Of a DNA stretch of 10,478 nucleotides, positions 1 to 7,100 are shown piece after piece; the first letter of the stretch is position 1; each line of letters begins with the position of its first letter. A model generated the notes under the pieces. That model made no database searches. It was not told where the DNA came from and worked only from the letters and a program-made list of their open reading frames with translations. The stretch lies in NCBI GenBank assembly GCA_021851465.1, contig JAJZDL010000098.1:1-10478 (forward strand). Direction: 5' to 3'. Both the position numbers and the translations under genes were made by a program. The DNA comes from Acidobacteriota bacterium (GTDB lineage Bacteria > Acidobacteriota > Terriglobia > Terriglobales > Acidobacteriaceae).

Positions 1-230
1 AACTGGTCGGCCAGGAGTCCCCCTACGAACGCCTGCTGGGAGACGCCATGATCGGCAACGGTGCTCTGTTCACCCGTCAGGACGCCGTCGAGACAGCCTG
101 GGCCGTGGTCGATCCGGTGCTGCGCAAACACGGCCGCGCGCATCTCTACAAGCGCGGAGGCTGGGGGCCAAAGCAGGCAGATGCCATCCTTCCACCGGGC
201 GGACGCTGGCACAACCCAGCGCCAAAATAA
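1..230 (+). CDS. zwf: Glucose-6-phosphate 1-dehydrogenase, C-terminal end (partial)
   Basis: The frame is open from base 3 and ends at TAA 228-230, giving about 75 C-terminal residues; the rest of the gene lies left of the window. The segment reads YERLLGDAMIGN, then LFTRQDAVETAW, then GGWGPKQADAI. From knowledge of the family, these are the closing motifs of bacterial G6PD: the conserved YERL..D stretch, the (L)F.R.DEVE.AW helix, and the final W.GP..AD segment. The enzyme oxidises glucose-6-phosphate to 6-phosphogluconolactone with NADP and opens the oxidative pentose phosphate pathway in the cytosol. The catalytic and nucleotide-binding parts are not in view. The next gene converges on it with a 37-bp gap, where I see no clear terminator hairpin. 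Confidence 0.9.
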   Translation, partial: LVGQESPYERLLGDAMIGNGALFTRQDAVETAWAVVDPVLRKHGRAHLYKRGGWGPKQADAILPPGGRWHNPAPK

Positions 231-267
231 TCGTCTGCATTGCGCCGCCCGCGCCGCGCACGCGCAC

Positions 268-2109
268 CTACTCTGTCGCGGATGGACGGTAGGCTTCCTT
301 CTCGGCCTTGCCGGTCGGATCCAGCGGCTGGTCGTCCGCGGGAGCCGCGCCTTCCTGCCCGGAGGATATTGCGGCGTGCTTGGGCAGCGTAAACGGCGCC
401 TTGATGCCCGCTTCGGCGGCGGCCTTCGTGTCGATCTGGCTGTCGCGGTTGGCCAGCGCGGCGCGGTACTCGGCAAGCGCCTTCTCGCGTTGCGGCAGGA
501 TGCGCTCCGGGTCGTCCGGATCCAGCGCGATGTCGTACATCCGGCCCAGATAGATGTGCGCCCATGCGATCGTGCGCGGATCGTGCGAGAGATGCACCGC
601 CAGCGTCAGTTGCTGCAGCGCGCCATCCGCATCGCCCTGCATCAGGTCCATCCGGCCCAGCAGAAAGTGTGCCTCGGCGTTGTTTGGGTCGGTCTTGAGC
701 GCCTCTTCGGCCAGCGCAGCGGCGCCGTTGATGTCGCCCTTCATCAGCTTGCTCTCGGCCAGGTCGAGGCCCGCCAGCGGACGCGGTGCATGGCGCAGCA
801 CGTCTTCGCCGGAGCCTGCGGGCAGAAAGGCGATCTGCTGAATGTGGTGCCGTTCGCTATCGACGTCCATGCCGTAGATCATCGGGCCGATCTCGTCCTT
901 CAGGTTGCCGTCCGACCTCTCCATGATACCGAGCTGTTGGTAGAAGTAATCGACCAGGACCCAGCCCTGCCGCATGTCGAGCTCGACCTTGCGCTGCCGC
1001 ACGGCCGCAACCTGGCGGTTGTATGTCTCCAGCGCAAACGTGTACTGCTCCTGGATGGCGCGATCCTTCAGCAACGCGGGCTTCGCCGGCACTGCAACGC
1101 CGGTCTCCATCGTCCGCGCCTCGATGGCCTTGATCAGGCACTCGGTGACCAGTGCGCCAATGTCGGATTTGTACAGCGCCTCCAGCGGGGCGTCCTGCAC
1201 AGTCTTCAGCAGCGGAATCAGGCGGCTCATCGCGGCGGCGCGCGGATACACCAAGGGCTCCACCGTAAAGTGAAGATAGGTGTGGCGGATCAGGTCCATC
1301 GGCACCGAATCCGGCGGATCGGCGCGCGGCGAGACGACCACCGCCGAGTCCAGTCCATCGTAGCGCGCGTTCGTCACCGACGGCGCAAGCATCGGCTCCA
1401 GCAGGACCATAAAGCGACGCCCGTCGTAGTTGCTCGCCGGAAGGTGCATGTACAGGTTGGCGTCGAGGATCATCTTCGTCAGCGGGTCGTGGATGTGGTC
1501 CACCAGCGCATCGTACTCCGGCCGGTGCGCGTACCAGATCGCGTGCAGATGCACCGCATCGCCGAAGGCACGCAGCACCGGCAGCACCTCGATCACCTGC
1601 GTCGAGTCCGGCGGAAGGTCGGGAATCTCCGCCGAGGGGGCCAACGCAGGCGGCGCCGTCAGATACAGAGAGAGAGAGATGTACTGCGCCACGTCGCGCG
1701 CCGGGTCCACCAGCGCATGCAGCCGGATGAAGGTGCACAGCGCGTCGCGCGCATCGCGCGCCGTGGCGGAATCCGCCAGCGCTGCGTTGATCTCGTCGCG
1801 CACCTTCTGCCGCACGGGATTGGAATCGGCCAGGCCAGTATCGTATCCGCAGGCGTTCAGCCCGGACGCTATATAGAAGAGCGGCTCGCTGGTCTCCAGC
1901 GTGATCGCCGAGCCCGCCTCCTCCGGCTGCACAATGCGCGCCCGTGGCGTGGTGTCTTCCGCCTGCGAGCCGGGCGCGCTGGAGGAAGAAGAACCCGATG
2001 CGCTCGAGCTTGCAGGGACCTGCGCCACCGCCGCGGGCCCAGGTGCATGCGCCACAAGCAACATCGCAAGCCCACACACCGTTATCGCCAACTGTCGCAT
2101 CGCCGCCAT
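268..2109 (-). CDS. Secreted TPR-repeat protein with degenerate metalloprotease-like N-terminal domain
   Basis: I do not recognise a named gene. From ATG at 2109 the protein is 613 residues. It opens with a signal peptide (MAAMRQLAITVCGLAMLLVA) ending near an AHA or AVA cleavage site, so it is probably periplasmic. A Ser/Ala-rich linker (about 32-50) follows. Residues about 58-400 are a globular region with a V-V-V-S-P strand and, a few residues later, H276-T-Y-L-H280 followed by EPLVYP. This layout resembles DUF4932-type zinc peptidases, where a strand leads into HExxH and then an NP segment, but Thr replaces the catalytic Glu. Residues about 449-556 hold three TPR-like helical pairs, for example ALAEEALKTDPNNAEAHFLL, usually a protein-binding surface. 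The start is uncertain: the frame also opens at GTG 2175, but its only Shine-Dalgarno-like GGAGGG lies 17 nt away and the extra 22 residues look non-coding. It lies downstream of and co-directional with PBP1A, so an envelope role is plausible but unproven. Confidence 0.8.
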   Translation of the reverse strand: MAAMRQLAITVCGLAMLLVAHAPGPAAVAQVPASSSASGSSSSSAPGSQAEDTTPRARIVQPEEAGSAITLETSEPLFYIASGLNACGYDTGLADSNPVRQKVRDEINAALADSATARDARDALCTFIRLHALVDPARDVAQYISLSLYLTAPPALAPSAEIPDLPPDSTQVIEVLPVLRAFGDAVHLHAIWYAHRPEYDALVDHIHDPLTKMILDANLYMHLPASNYDGRRFMVLLEPMLAPSVTNARYDGLDSAVVVSPRADPPDSVPMDLIRHTYLHFTVEPLVYPRAAAMSRLIPLLKTVQDAPLEALYKSDIGALVTECLIKAIEARTMETGVAVPAKPALLKDRAIQEQYTFALETYNRQVAAVRQRKVELDMRQGWVLVDYFYQQLGIMERSDGNLKDEIGPMIYGMDVDSERHHIQQIAFLPAGSGEDVLRHAPRPLAGLDLAESKLMKGDINGAAALAEEALKTDPNNAEAHFLLGRMDLMQGDADGALQQLTLAVHLSHDPRTIAWAHIYLGRMYDIALDPDDPERILPQREKALAEYRAALANRDSQIDTKAAAEAGIKAPFTLPKHAAISSGQEGAAPADDQPLDPTGKAEKEAYRPSATE

Positions 2110-2340
2110 CGCCACGCATTGCGGCGCAACAGAAGCAGGACGGCGGAATGGGGAAGATCGACTTAAAGAAGACACAATAGTGGTTCGACGCTCCCTCCAA
2201 GCTTAAGAGAGCCAGACAGCGATAGCAAGCATGCTCCGCGCGCCCCACTCGTCGCGTGCCCTGGTCTGCGGTAGGCCATTGATTCAGCCGGGATTTGTCA
2301 TTCCGTGGCCTGAAATCTTCAATCGTGTTGCCTGAACCAA

Positions 2341-4731
2341 TTATTGCGGCGGTGAACTCGCCGTGCCCTTCGGCGTGGCATTGTCGTCCGGGTCGATCGC
2401 GTCCGGGTCTGCCTCCTGCTGCGGCGCCTTGGGAACCGCCTTCACCACCGGCGTGCCCGGCGCGAGCGGCGGCGGAACATCCAGCTCCTTCTTCGGCGCA
2501 TTGCCGGTCGGGAACGCCTCATTCGGTTTGCCCGCGATCGCCGCCCGCATGAAGTCCATCCACATCGGCAGCGCCGCGCGCGCGCCGGTCTCCTTCTCGC
2601 CCAGCGTCTGCCGGTCGTCGTAGCCGATCCACGTCCCGCACGTCACCGATGGCGAGAACCCGATGAACCACGCATCCGTATAGTCGTTGGTCGTTCCCGT
2701 CTTGCCACCCAGCGGATGCTTCAGTGCCGCCGCCTCCGCGCCCGTGCCGTGCTGCGCAACCGCCTCCAGCAGTTGCATCATCTCCCGCGCCGTCTCCACC
2801 GAGATTACCTCGTCCACCGCGGGCGGCGGCTCGTCCATCGACATCCCGTCCGCCCGCACCACCCGGCGAATCGTGTGCGGCGCAATGCGTATCCCGTCGT
2901 CGGGAAAGACGCTGTACGCCCCAACCTGCTCCTCCAGAGAGATGTCCGCGGCGCCGATGGCCACCGGCAGAAACTCCGGGATGTTGCTCGTCACGCCAAA
3001 GCGATGCGCCGTCGCGATCACCGCGCGAATGCCCACTTTGTCCGCCAGCTTCAACGCGGGGATGTTGCGCGACTCGGCAAACGCATCGAGCAGCGTCATC
3101 GCGCCCTTGTAGTCGCCCTCGTAGTTGTGCGGCGTGTACGGCCCATTCGGCGTATAAAAGCTCACCGGCCCGTCTACGATGATGTCGGTCGGCTTCGCGC
3201 CCGCCTCGATCGCCGTGGTATACACATACGGCTTGAACGACGACCCAACCTCCCGCTCCGATTGCGTCGCGCGGTTGAACTGCGAGAGCGCGAAGTCCCG
3301 TCCGCCCACCATCGCCAGCACCTCGCCGTTCGAGTTGTCCACCGCCATCATCGACGCCTGCACGCCGGAGTCCTGCTCCAGCTCCGCGTGCTGCACTCCG
3401 TCCGCCGAGTTCTCGCCCAGCCGTACATACACCACATCGCCCACCGTCAAAAAGTCGGCGGCAGACACCCTCTGCGTCCACGCCCAGTCCGCCGGGGTCA
3501 GCACCGCGCCCGTCGCTCCGATCTTTACCACTACACGCGCCGGCGCGACCTCCGTCACCAGCGCGTGATAGTACCCGCCCCGCTGGATCGCCTGCGCCCA
3601 GTCCGGGTGCCGGTACGCATCCAGATCCATCCCCGCCGCCGCCGCGTTGAACAGGTGCCCCTTCCACCCATGCCGGCGCTCATACGCAGCCGTCCCGTCC
3701 AGCACCGCCTTGTTGGCCACACGTTGCAGATCCAGATCGAGTGTGGTGTAGACCTTCAATCCCGCGCCCTGCACCTCATCGGTCCCATACTCCTTCTCCA
3801 GTTGCTGCCGCACCTCCTCCACAAAGTACGGTGCCTCCGAGTTCGGCGGCGGCTCGATCTTCAGCCCCAGCGGCATCGCCTCGGCCGCCTGCTCCTGCGC
3901 CCGCGTGATCTTGCCGTCGCCCAGCATCTCGCGCAGCACTAGGTTCCGCCGAGCCAGCGCCCGCTCCGGATGGTTGATCGGCGAGTAGGACTCAGCGCCC
4001 TTCGGCAGAGCAGCCAGCAGCGCAGCCTCCGGCAGCGTCAACTCGCCAACCGGCTTGCTGAAGTAGTACTCCGACGCCGCCTCGAACCCATACGTCCCAT
4101 GCCCCAGATAGATCTGGTTGGCATACATCTGAAAGATCTGGTCCTTCGTAAAGGCGCGCTCGATCTGCATCGCCAGCAGGATCTCCTGCAGCTTCCGCCC
4201 ATACGTCTTCTCATTCGATAAAAAAAGGTTCCGCGCCAACTGCATGGTCAGCGTCGAGGATCCCTGCGCCCGGCTCCGCGAGTGGATGTCCCGCCACGCC
4301 GCGCCCACCGCGCGCACCAGGTTCACCCCCCAGTTCCGCTCGAACGTCTTGTCCTCGATCGAGATGACGGCCTGCCGAAGCACCGGCGGAAACGCTCCGT
4401 ACGGCAACACCACCCGCCGCTCCAGCGCAAACGACCCTATCTCCCGCCCGTGGATGTCCAACAGCTCCGTCGTCGCCTCCGGACGGTACCGCTCCAACTC
4501 CTCGATCTGCGGCAGGTCGATCGAGTACACCAGCATCAACCCGCACATCACCCCGAAGAGCGAGGACAGTCCAAGCAGCACCACAAACGTCGCCCGAGCG
4601 GCAAGGCGTCGCGTGCGGTACACCGGCCCATGCAGTACATCGCTTCCGCGCAGCCGCTCCGTCCGTCTGCGCCTCCACGCCCGCTTCGCTCGTTCCGAAC
4701 CCTCGCGCTCGCCGTTGAATAAACTCGCCAC
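2341..4731 (-). CDS. Class A penicillin-binding protein, PBP1A type (transglycosylase plus transpeptidase)
   Basis: This bifunctional enzyme polymerises lipid II into glycan strands and cross-links the stem peptides at the outer face of the inner membrane. From GTG 4731 it is 796 residues. A basic cytosolic N-terminus (AKRAWRRRRTERLRG) precedes one membrane anchor at about 47-71. The GT51 domain shows EDKTF (126-130), GSSTLTMQLARN (about 157-168), RKLQEILLAMQIE and MYANQIYLGHGTYGFEAAS. An OB-like insert at about 385-450, typical of PBP1A, follows. The transpeptidase has SSFK (nucleophile Ser497), SRN (554-556) and KTGT (677-680). The C-terminus is a Pro/Ala-rich periplasmic tail of about 45 residues. 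Oddity: the usual His in EDxxFxxHxG is Asn133. Start choice: GTG 4731 has a GAAGGTG just upstream. TTG 4755, in frame and behind GATGAGG, is the alternative, but it would add the unlikely Cys-rich start MPCYCEGA. It could equally be called mrcA or ponA. Confidence 0.93.
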   Translation of the reverse strand: MASLFNGEREGSERAKRAWRRRRTERLRGSDVLHGPVYRTRRLAARATFVVLLGLSSLFGVMCGLMLVYSIDLPQIEELERYRPEATTELLDIHGREIGSFALERRVVLPYGAFPPVLRQAVISIEDKTFERNWGVNLVRAVGAAWRDIHSRSRAQGSSTLTMQLARNLFLSNEKTYGRKLQEILLAMQIERAFTKDQIFQMYANQIYLGHGTYGFEAASEYYFSKPVGELTLPEAALLAALPKGAESYSPINHPERALARRNLVLREMLGDGKITRAQEQAAEAMPLGLKIEPPPNSEAPYFVEEVRQQLEKEYGTDEVQGAGLKVYTTLDLDLQRVANKAVLDGTAAYERRHGWKGHLFNAAAAGMDLDAYRHPDWAQAIQRGGYYHALVTEVAPARVVVKIGATGAVLTPADWAWTQRVSAADFLTVGDVVYVRLGENSADGVQHAELEQDSGVQASMMAVDNSNGEVLAMVGGRDFALSQFNRATQSEREVGSSFKPYVYTTAIEAGAKPTDIIVDGPVSFYTPNGPYTPHNYEGDYKGAMTLLDAFAESRNIPALKLADKVGIRAVIATAHRFGVTSNIPEFLPVAIGAADISLEEQVGAYSVFPDDGIRIAPHTIRRVVRADGMSMDEPPPAVDEVISVETAREMMQLLEAVAQHGTGAEAAALKHPLGGKTGTTNDYTDAWFIGFSPSVTCGTWIGYDDRQTLGEKETGARAALPMWMDFMRAAIAGKPNEAFPTGNAPKKELDVPPPLAPGTPVVKAVPKAPQQEADPDAIDPDDNATPKGTASSPPQ

Positions 4732-4811
4732 TGCACCTTCACAGTAGCATGGCAATCCGCCGCCTCATCCCTGTGAATTCCGCAATCCAGCCGCGCCTGT
4801 TAGTAAGATAG

Positions 4812-4848
4812 ATTCAGGATTTGCAGGGACGGTTTCACCCTCCTGAAT
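4812..4848. repeat. 8-bp inverted repeat touching the feoA -35 box (candidate operator)
   Basis: ATTCAGGA (4812-4819) and TCCTGAAT (4841-4848) are exact reverse complements separated by 21 bp. The centre-to-centre distance is 29 bp, so as an operator the half-sites would be nearly three helical turns apart. The right arm ends on the first base of the predicted -35 hexamer of feoA. It could be a repressor site for the iron operon, a site shared with the divergent PBP1A gene, or chance. It does not look like a Fur box (GATAATGATAATCATTATC) or a DtxR/IdeR box (TTAGGTTAGCCTAACC). Confidence 0.35.
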
Positions 4849-4876
4849 TGACGACTTATTTAGTCCTATATACAAT
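4848..4876 (+). promoter_or_regulatory. Predicted sigma-70-type promoter of feoAB
   Basis: TTGACG (4848-4853, five of six matches to TTGACA) and TACAAT (4871-4876, five of six matches to TATAAT) are separated by exactly 17 bp, inside an AT-rich patch of an otherwise GC-rich window. Transcription would start near 4883, giving a leader of about 45 nt before the feoA ATG at 4928. This is the best-matching promoter in the window. Confidence 0.65.
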
Positions 4877-4888
4877 CCAAGTAGACGG

Positions 4889-4917
4889 TTTTCAGCAGTT
4901 TTCTTCGGCTGAAAGGG
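4889..4917 (+). promoter_or_regulatory. feoA leader hairpin overlapping the ribosome binding site
   Basis: TTTCAGC (4890-4896) pairs with GCTGAAA (4908-4914), with one further U-G pair and an 11-nt loop. The right arm runs straight into AAAGGG (4912-4917), the only Shine-Dalgarno-like sequence before the feoA ATG, which lies 10 nt further on. The stem would therefore partly occlude the ribosome binding site. It could damp translation of feoA or simply be a weak leader fold. I see no match to a known riboswitch class. Confidence 0.35.
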
Positions 4918-4927
4918 TTCTCGACGT

Positions 4928-5167
4928 ATGACGCAGCAGACTATCCCGCTCTCCGATCTCGTCCCCGGCGACCACGCCCTCATCGCCAAGATGGCGGACG
5001 ATCCGCACCTCTGCTACCTGCGTTGCATGGGCTTCTGCCCCGGCGCGCATGTGGAGCTGGTGCGCCGCGTCTCTGGCGGCGCGCTCTCCATCTACCGCGT
5101 GGACGATGCCGACGTCGCCCTGCGCCGCGGGACGGCGGCCCAGATCTCCGTCCGGATGGAAGGCTGA
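4928..5167 (+). CDS. feoA: FeoA, small SH3-like partner of the ferrous iron transporter
   Basis: This is a 79-residue cytosolic protein of normal length for the FeoA family. The fold signature is visible: LSDLVPGDHALIAKM, then the turn LRCMGFCPGAHVELVRR, then the strand block LSIYRVDDADVALRRGTAAQISV. From knowledge of the family, FeoA is a beta-barrel protein needed for full Fe(II) uptake by FeoB and probably acts on its cytosolic side. Start: ATG 4928 follows AAAGGG with 10-nt spacing. The stop TGA (5165-5167) directly abuts the feoB start, so the two are almost certainly co-transcribed and translationally coupled. No feoC is visible downstream. Confidence 0.93.
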   Translation: MTQQTIPLSDLVPGDHALIAKMADDPHLCYLRCMGFCPGAHVELVRRVSGGALSIYRVDDADVALRRGTAAQISVRMEG

Positions 5168-7006
5168 GTGCCCGGCTTCCGCACAGTCGCGATCGTTGGC
5201 CCGCCCAATGTCGGCAAGTCCACCGTCTTCAACCGGCTCACCGGTCTGCGCCAGAAGGTTGGCAACTACTCCGGCGTCACCGTCGAACAGCACGAAGGAC
5301 AGATCAAAGGAACGCGCGCAAAGCTCCTCGACCTGCCCGGCGTCTGGAGCCTCGATGGCGACGAGTCGGAGACGGCATCCGAGGACCAGCGCATCGCCGT
5401 GCGCGCTCTGCGCGGCCAGATCGAGGGCCAGGTGCCGCCCGAGGCCGTCCTCCTCATCCTCGATGCAACCCAGCTCCCGCGCCAGATGGCCCTCGCCCGG
5501 CAGGTCATCGCGCACAAGCTGCCCACCCTCGTGGTGGTCAATATGGTGGATGTCCTGGCTGCGCGCCATGGCTATCTCGACCCGCTCTCTCTCGCCCAGA
5601 CCCTCAACGCGCCCGTCGCCATGGTCAGCGCGAGCACCGGCAGCGGCATGGATGCCGTCCGCCGTTTTGTCGGCGCAAAGACCGCCACTCCCAAGGCCCC
5701 TCTGCTGCCCGTCATGCAGCCCCACGTCGAGCCGAGACAGATCGGATGTCCGCGCGGCAAATCCGAGATCGAGAACGAGGGCCTCTATCGCCGCCCGTTG
5801 CCCTCCTCCTGGTCGCGCCGCATCGACCGCGTCGCGCTCCATCCCATCTTCGGCCCCGTGCTCTTCTTCATCGTCACCCTCGGCGTCTTCCAGACCGTCT
5901 TCCGCGTCGCCGCACCGGCCAGCGACCTCTTCCAGGATGGCTTGACCAGGCTCGGAGTCTTTGCCGGCAGGTTGATTCCCGCAGGCATTCTCCACTCGCT
6001 TCTCATCGACGGTCTGTGGGCCGGCGTCGTCTCCGTGCTCACCTACCTGCCGCTCATCCTGCTCCTCTTCCTGGTCATCGCCCTGCTGGAGGACACCGGC
6101 TACATGGCCCGCGCCGCCGTCATCGCAGACCGCACCATGTACCGCTTCGGCCTCAGCGGGCGCTCCTTCCTCCCCCTGCTCTCCGCCTACGCCTGCGCCG
6201 TGCCCGCCATCATGGCCACGCGCACCATCTCCTCTCGCCGCGACCGCCTCACAACCATCCTCGTCGCCCCGTTCATGACCTGCTCCGCGCGCCTGCCCCT
6301 CTACACCATGATCATCGCCGCGTTCATTCCCGACCGCCCCGTCGTCGGACAGTTCCTCGGCCTGCGCGCCTGCGCCATGATGGGCCTCTACGCCATCGGA
6401 ATGGTCGCCGCGCTCGTCACCTCGCGCCTGCTCCACTTCTCCCTCTTGCGAAAAGACGACTCGGCCTTCGCAATCGAGCTGCCCGAGTATCGCCTGCCAC
6501 TCTGGCACTCCCTCGGCATCAACCTCCTCGACCGCGCGCGCATCTTCGTCAAACAGGTCGGCACCATCATCGTCTTCGTCAGCCTCGCCGTCTGGGTGCT
6601 GGCCAACTTCCCCATGCACCACGGCCAACTCAGCCCCATCGGAGACAGCTACCTTGGCTCCATCGGCAACGCAATGGAACCGGCCCTCCGTCCCCTCGGC
6701 CTCAACCGCAACGTCGGCGTCGCCCTGCTCACCGCCTTCGTCGCAAGAGAGACCGTTGTCAGCACGCTGGGCACCCTCTACCAGACGCCACAGGTCGGCA
6801 TCGCGCTGCGCCACTCCATCGGCCTCGCCGGGGCCATCTCCCTGCTCGTCTTCTTCGCCCTGGCCATGCAGTGCGCCTCCACGCTCACCACCGTCAAGCG
6901 AGAGACCAACAGTTGGCGCTGGCCCATCTTTCAGTTCGTCTACATGAGCGTCCTGGCCTATACTGCTGCGTGGTTCGCCTTCCGCCTCAGCCTCTGGCTG
7001 CTGTAG
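5168..7006 (+). CDS. feoB: FeoB, ferrous iron transport GTPase/permease (compact form)
   Basis: This inner-membrane protein imports Fe(II) and carries its own G domain. It has 612 residues from GTG 5168, with GGAAGG four bases before the start, inside the end of feoA. G-domain motifs: G1 GPPNVGKST (11-19), G2 region NYSGVTVE (33-40), G3 DLPG (55-58), G4 NMVD (125-128), G5 SASTGSG (154-160). The membrane part starts near residue 225 and keeps the FeoB core: LLEDTGYMARAAV, YACAVPAIMATR with Cys343, APFMTCSARLPLY with Cys372, AFVARETVVSTLGTLY, and QCASTLTTVKRET with Cys569. It is about 160 residues shorter than E. coli FeoB (773). The G5-to-first-membrane-helix stretch is only about 65 residues, so much of the usual helical GDI-like subdomain seems absent. 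The periplasmic loop before the last helices is also short. Confidence 0.95.
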   Translation: MPGFRTVAIVGPPNVGKSTVFNRLTGLRQKVGNYSGVTVEQHEGQIKGTRAKLLDLPGVWSLDGDESETASEDQRIAVRALRGQIEGQVPPEAVLLILDATQLPRQMALARQVIAHKLPTLVVVNMVDVLAARHGYLDPLSLAQTLNAPVAMVSASTGSGMDAVRRFVGAKTATPKAPLLPVMQPHVEPRQIGCPRGKSEIENEGLYRRPLPSSWSRRIDRVALHPIFGPVLFFIVTLGVFQTVFRVAAPASDLFQDGLTRLGVFAGRLIPAGILHSLLIDGLWAGVVSVLTYLPLILLLFLVIALLEDTGYMARAAVIADRTMYRFGLSGRSFLPLLSAYACAVPAIMATRTISSRRDRLTTILVAPFMTCSARLPLYTMIIAAFIPDRPVVGQFLGLRACAMMGLYAIGMVAALVTSRLLHFSLLRKDDSAFAIELPEYRLPLWHSLGINLLDRARIFVKQVGTIIVFVSLAVWVLANFPMHHGQLSPIGDSYLGSIGNAMEPALRPLGLNRNVGVALLTAFVARETVVSTLGTLYQTPQVGIALRHSIGLAGAISLLVFFALAMQCASTLTTVKRETNSWRWPIFQFVYMSVLAYTAAWFAFRLSLWLL

Positions 7007-7024
7007 CAGCACCGCTCGTGCTGC
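7006..7024 (+). terminator. Short hairpin at the feoB stop codon, possible weak terminator
   Basis: GCAGCAC (7006-7012) and GTGCTGC (7018-7024) form a perfect 7-bp stem with a 5-nt loop, starting on the last base of the feoB stop codon. There is no T-tract after it (GCACAAG follows), so it is not a standard intrinsic terminator. It sits in the 94-bp convergent gap between feoB and the yhaM-like gene and could stabilise the 3' end or pause polymerase in either direction. Confidence 0.3.
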
Positions 7025-7100
7025 GCACAAGCCGCGCACTTCGCCGTTGCGGCGGCAGCGACCATACAGCCTCGCGCAGCAGCCCCATGGCGTCGGGCAA

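Noticed and set aside
61..2166. Long plus-strand open frame (about 700 codons) opposite the TPR gene
   Set aside because: Its translation is Arg/His/Leu-rich with no domain, it starts inside zwf, and it mirrors the TPR gene, which has a signal peptide and TPRs. It is an antisense effect of GC-rich codon use.
2273..2311. AGGCCA / TGGCCT inverted repeat between PBP1A and the TPR gene
   Set aside because: Six bases with 27 bases between arms is expected by chance in GC-rich DNA, and no promoter element lies at a sensible distance.
4220..4226. Run of seven A (T7 on the coding strand) in the PBP1A gene
   Set aside because: The frame is intact on both sides (NLFLSNEKT) and the surrounding GT51 motifs are continuous, so there is no frameshift and a 7-base run is unremarkable.
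4765..4989. Short minus-strand frame across the feoA promoter
   Set aside because: It overlaps the promoter, leader and start of feoA, has no ribosome binding site that I can see, and has no recognisable product.
4892..7039. Minus-strand open frame of 715 codons opposite feoAB
   Set aside because: Asp/Glu/Gly-rich translation with no recognisable domain; it is the complement of FeoA/FeoB codons.
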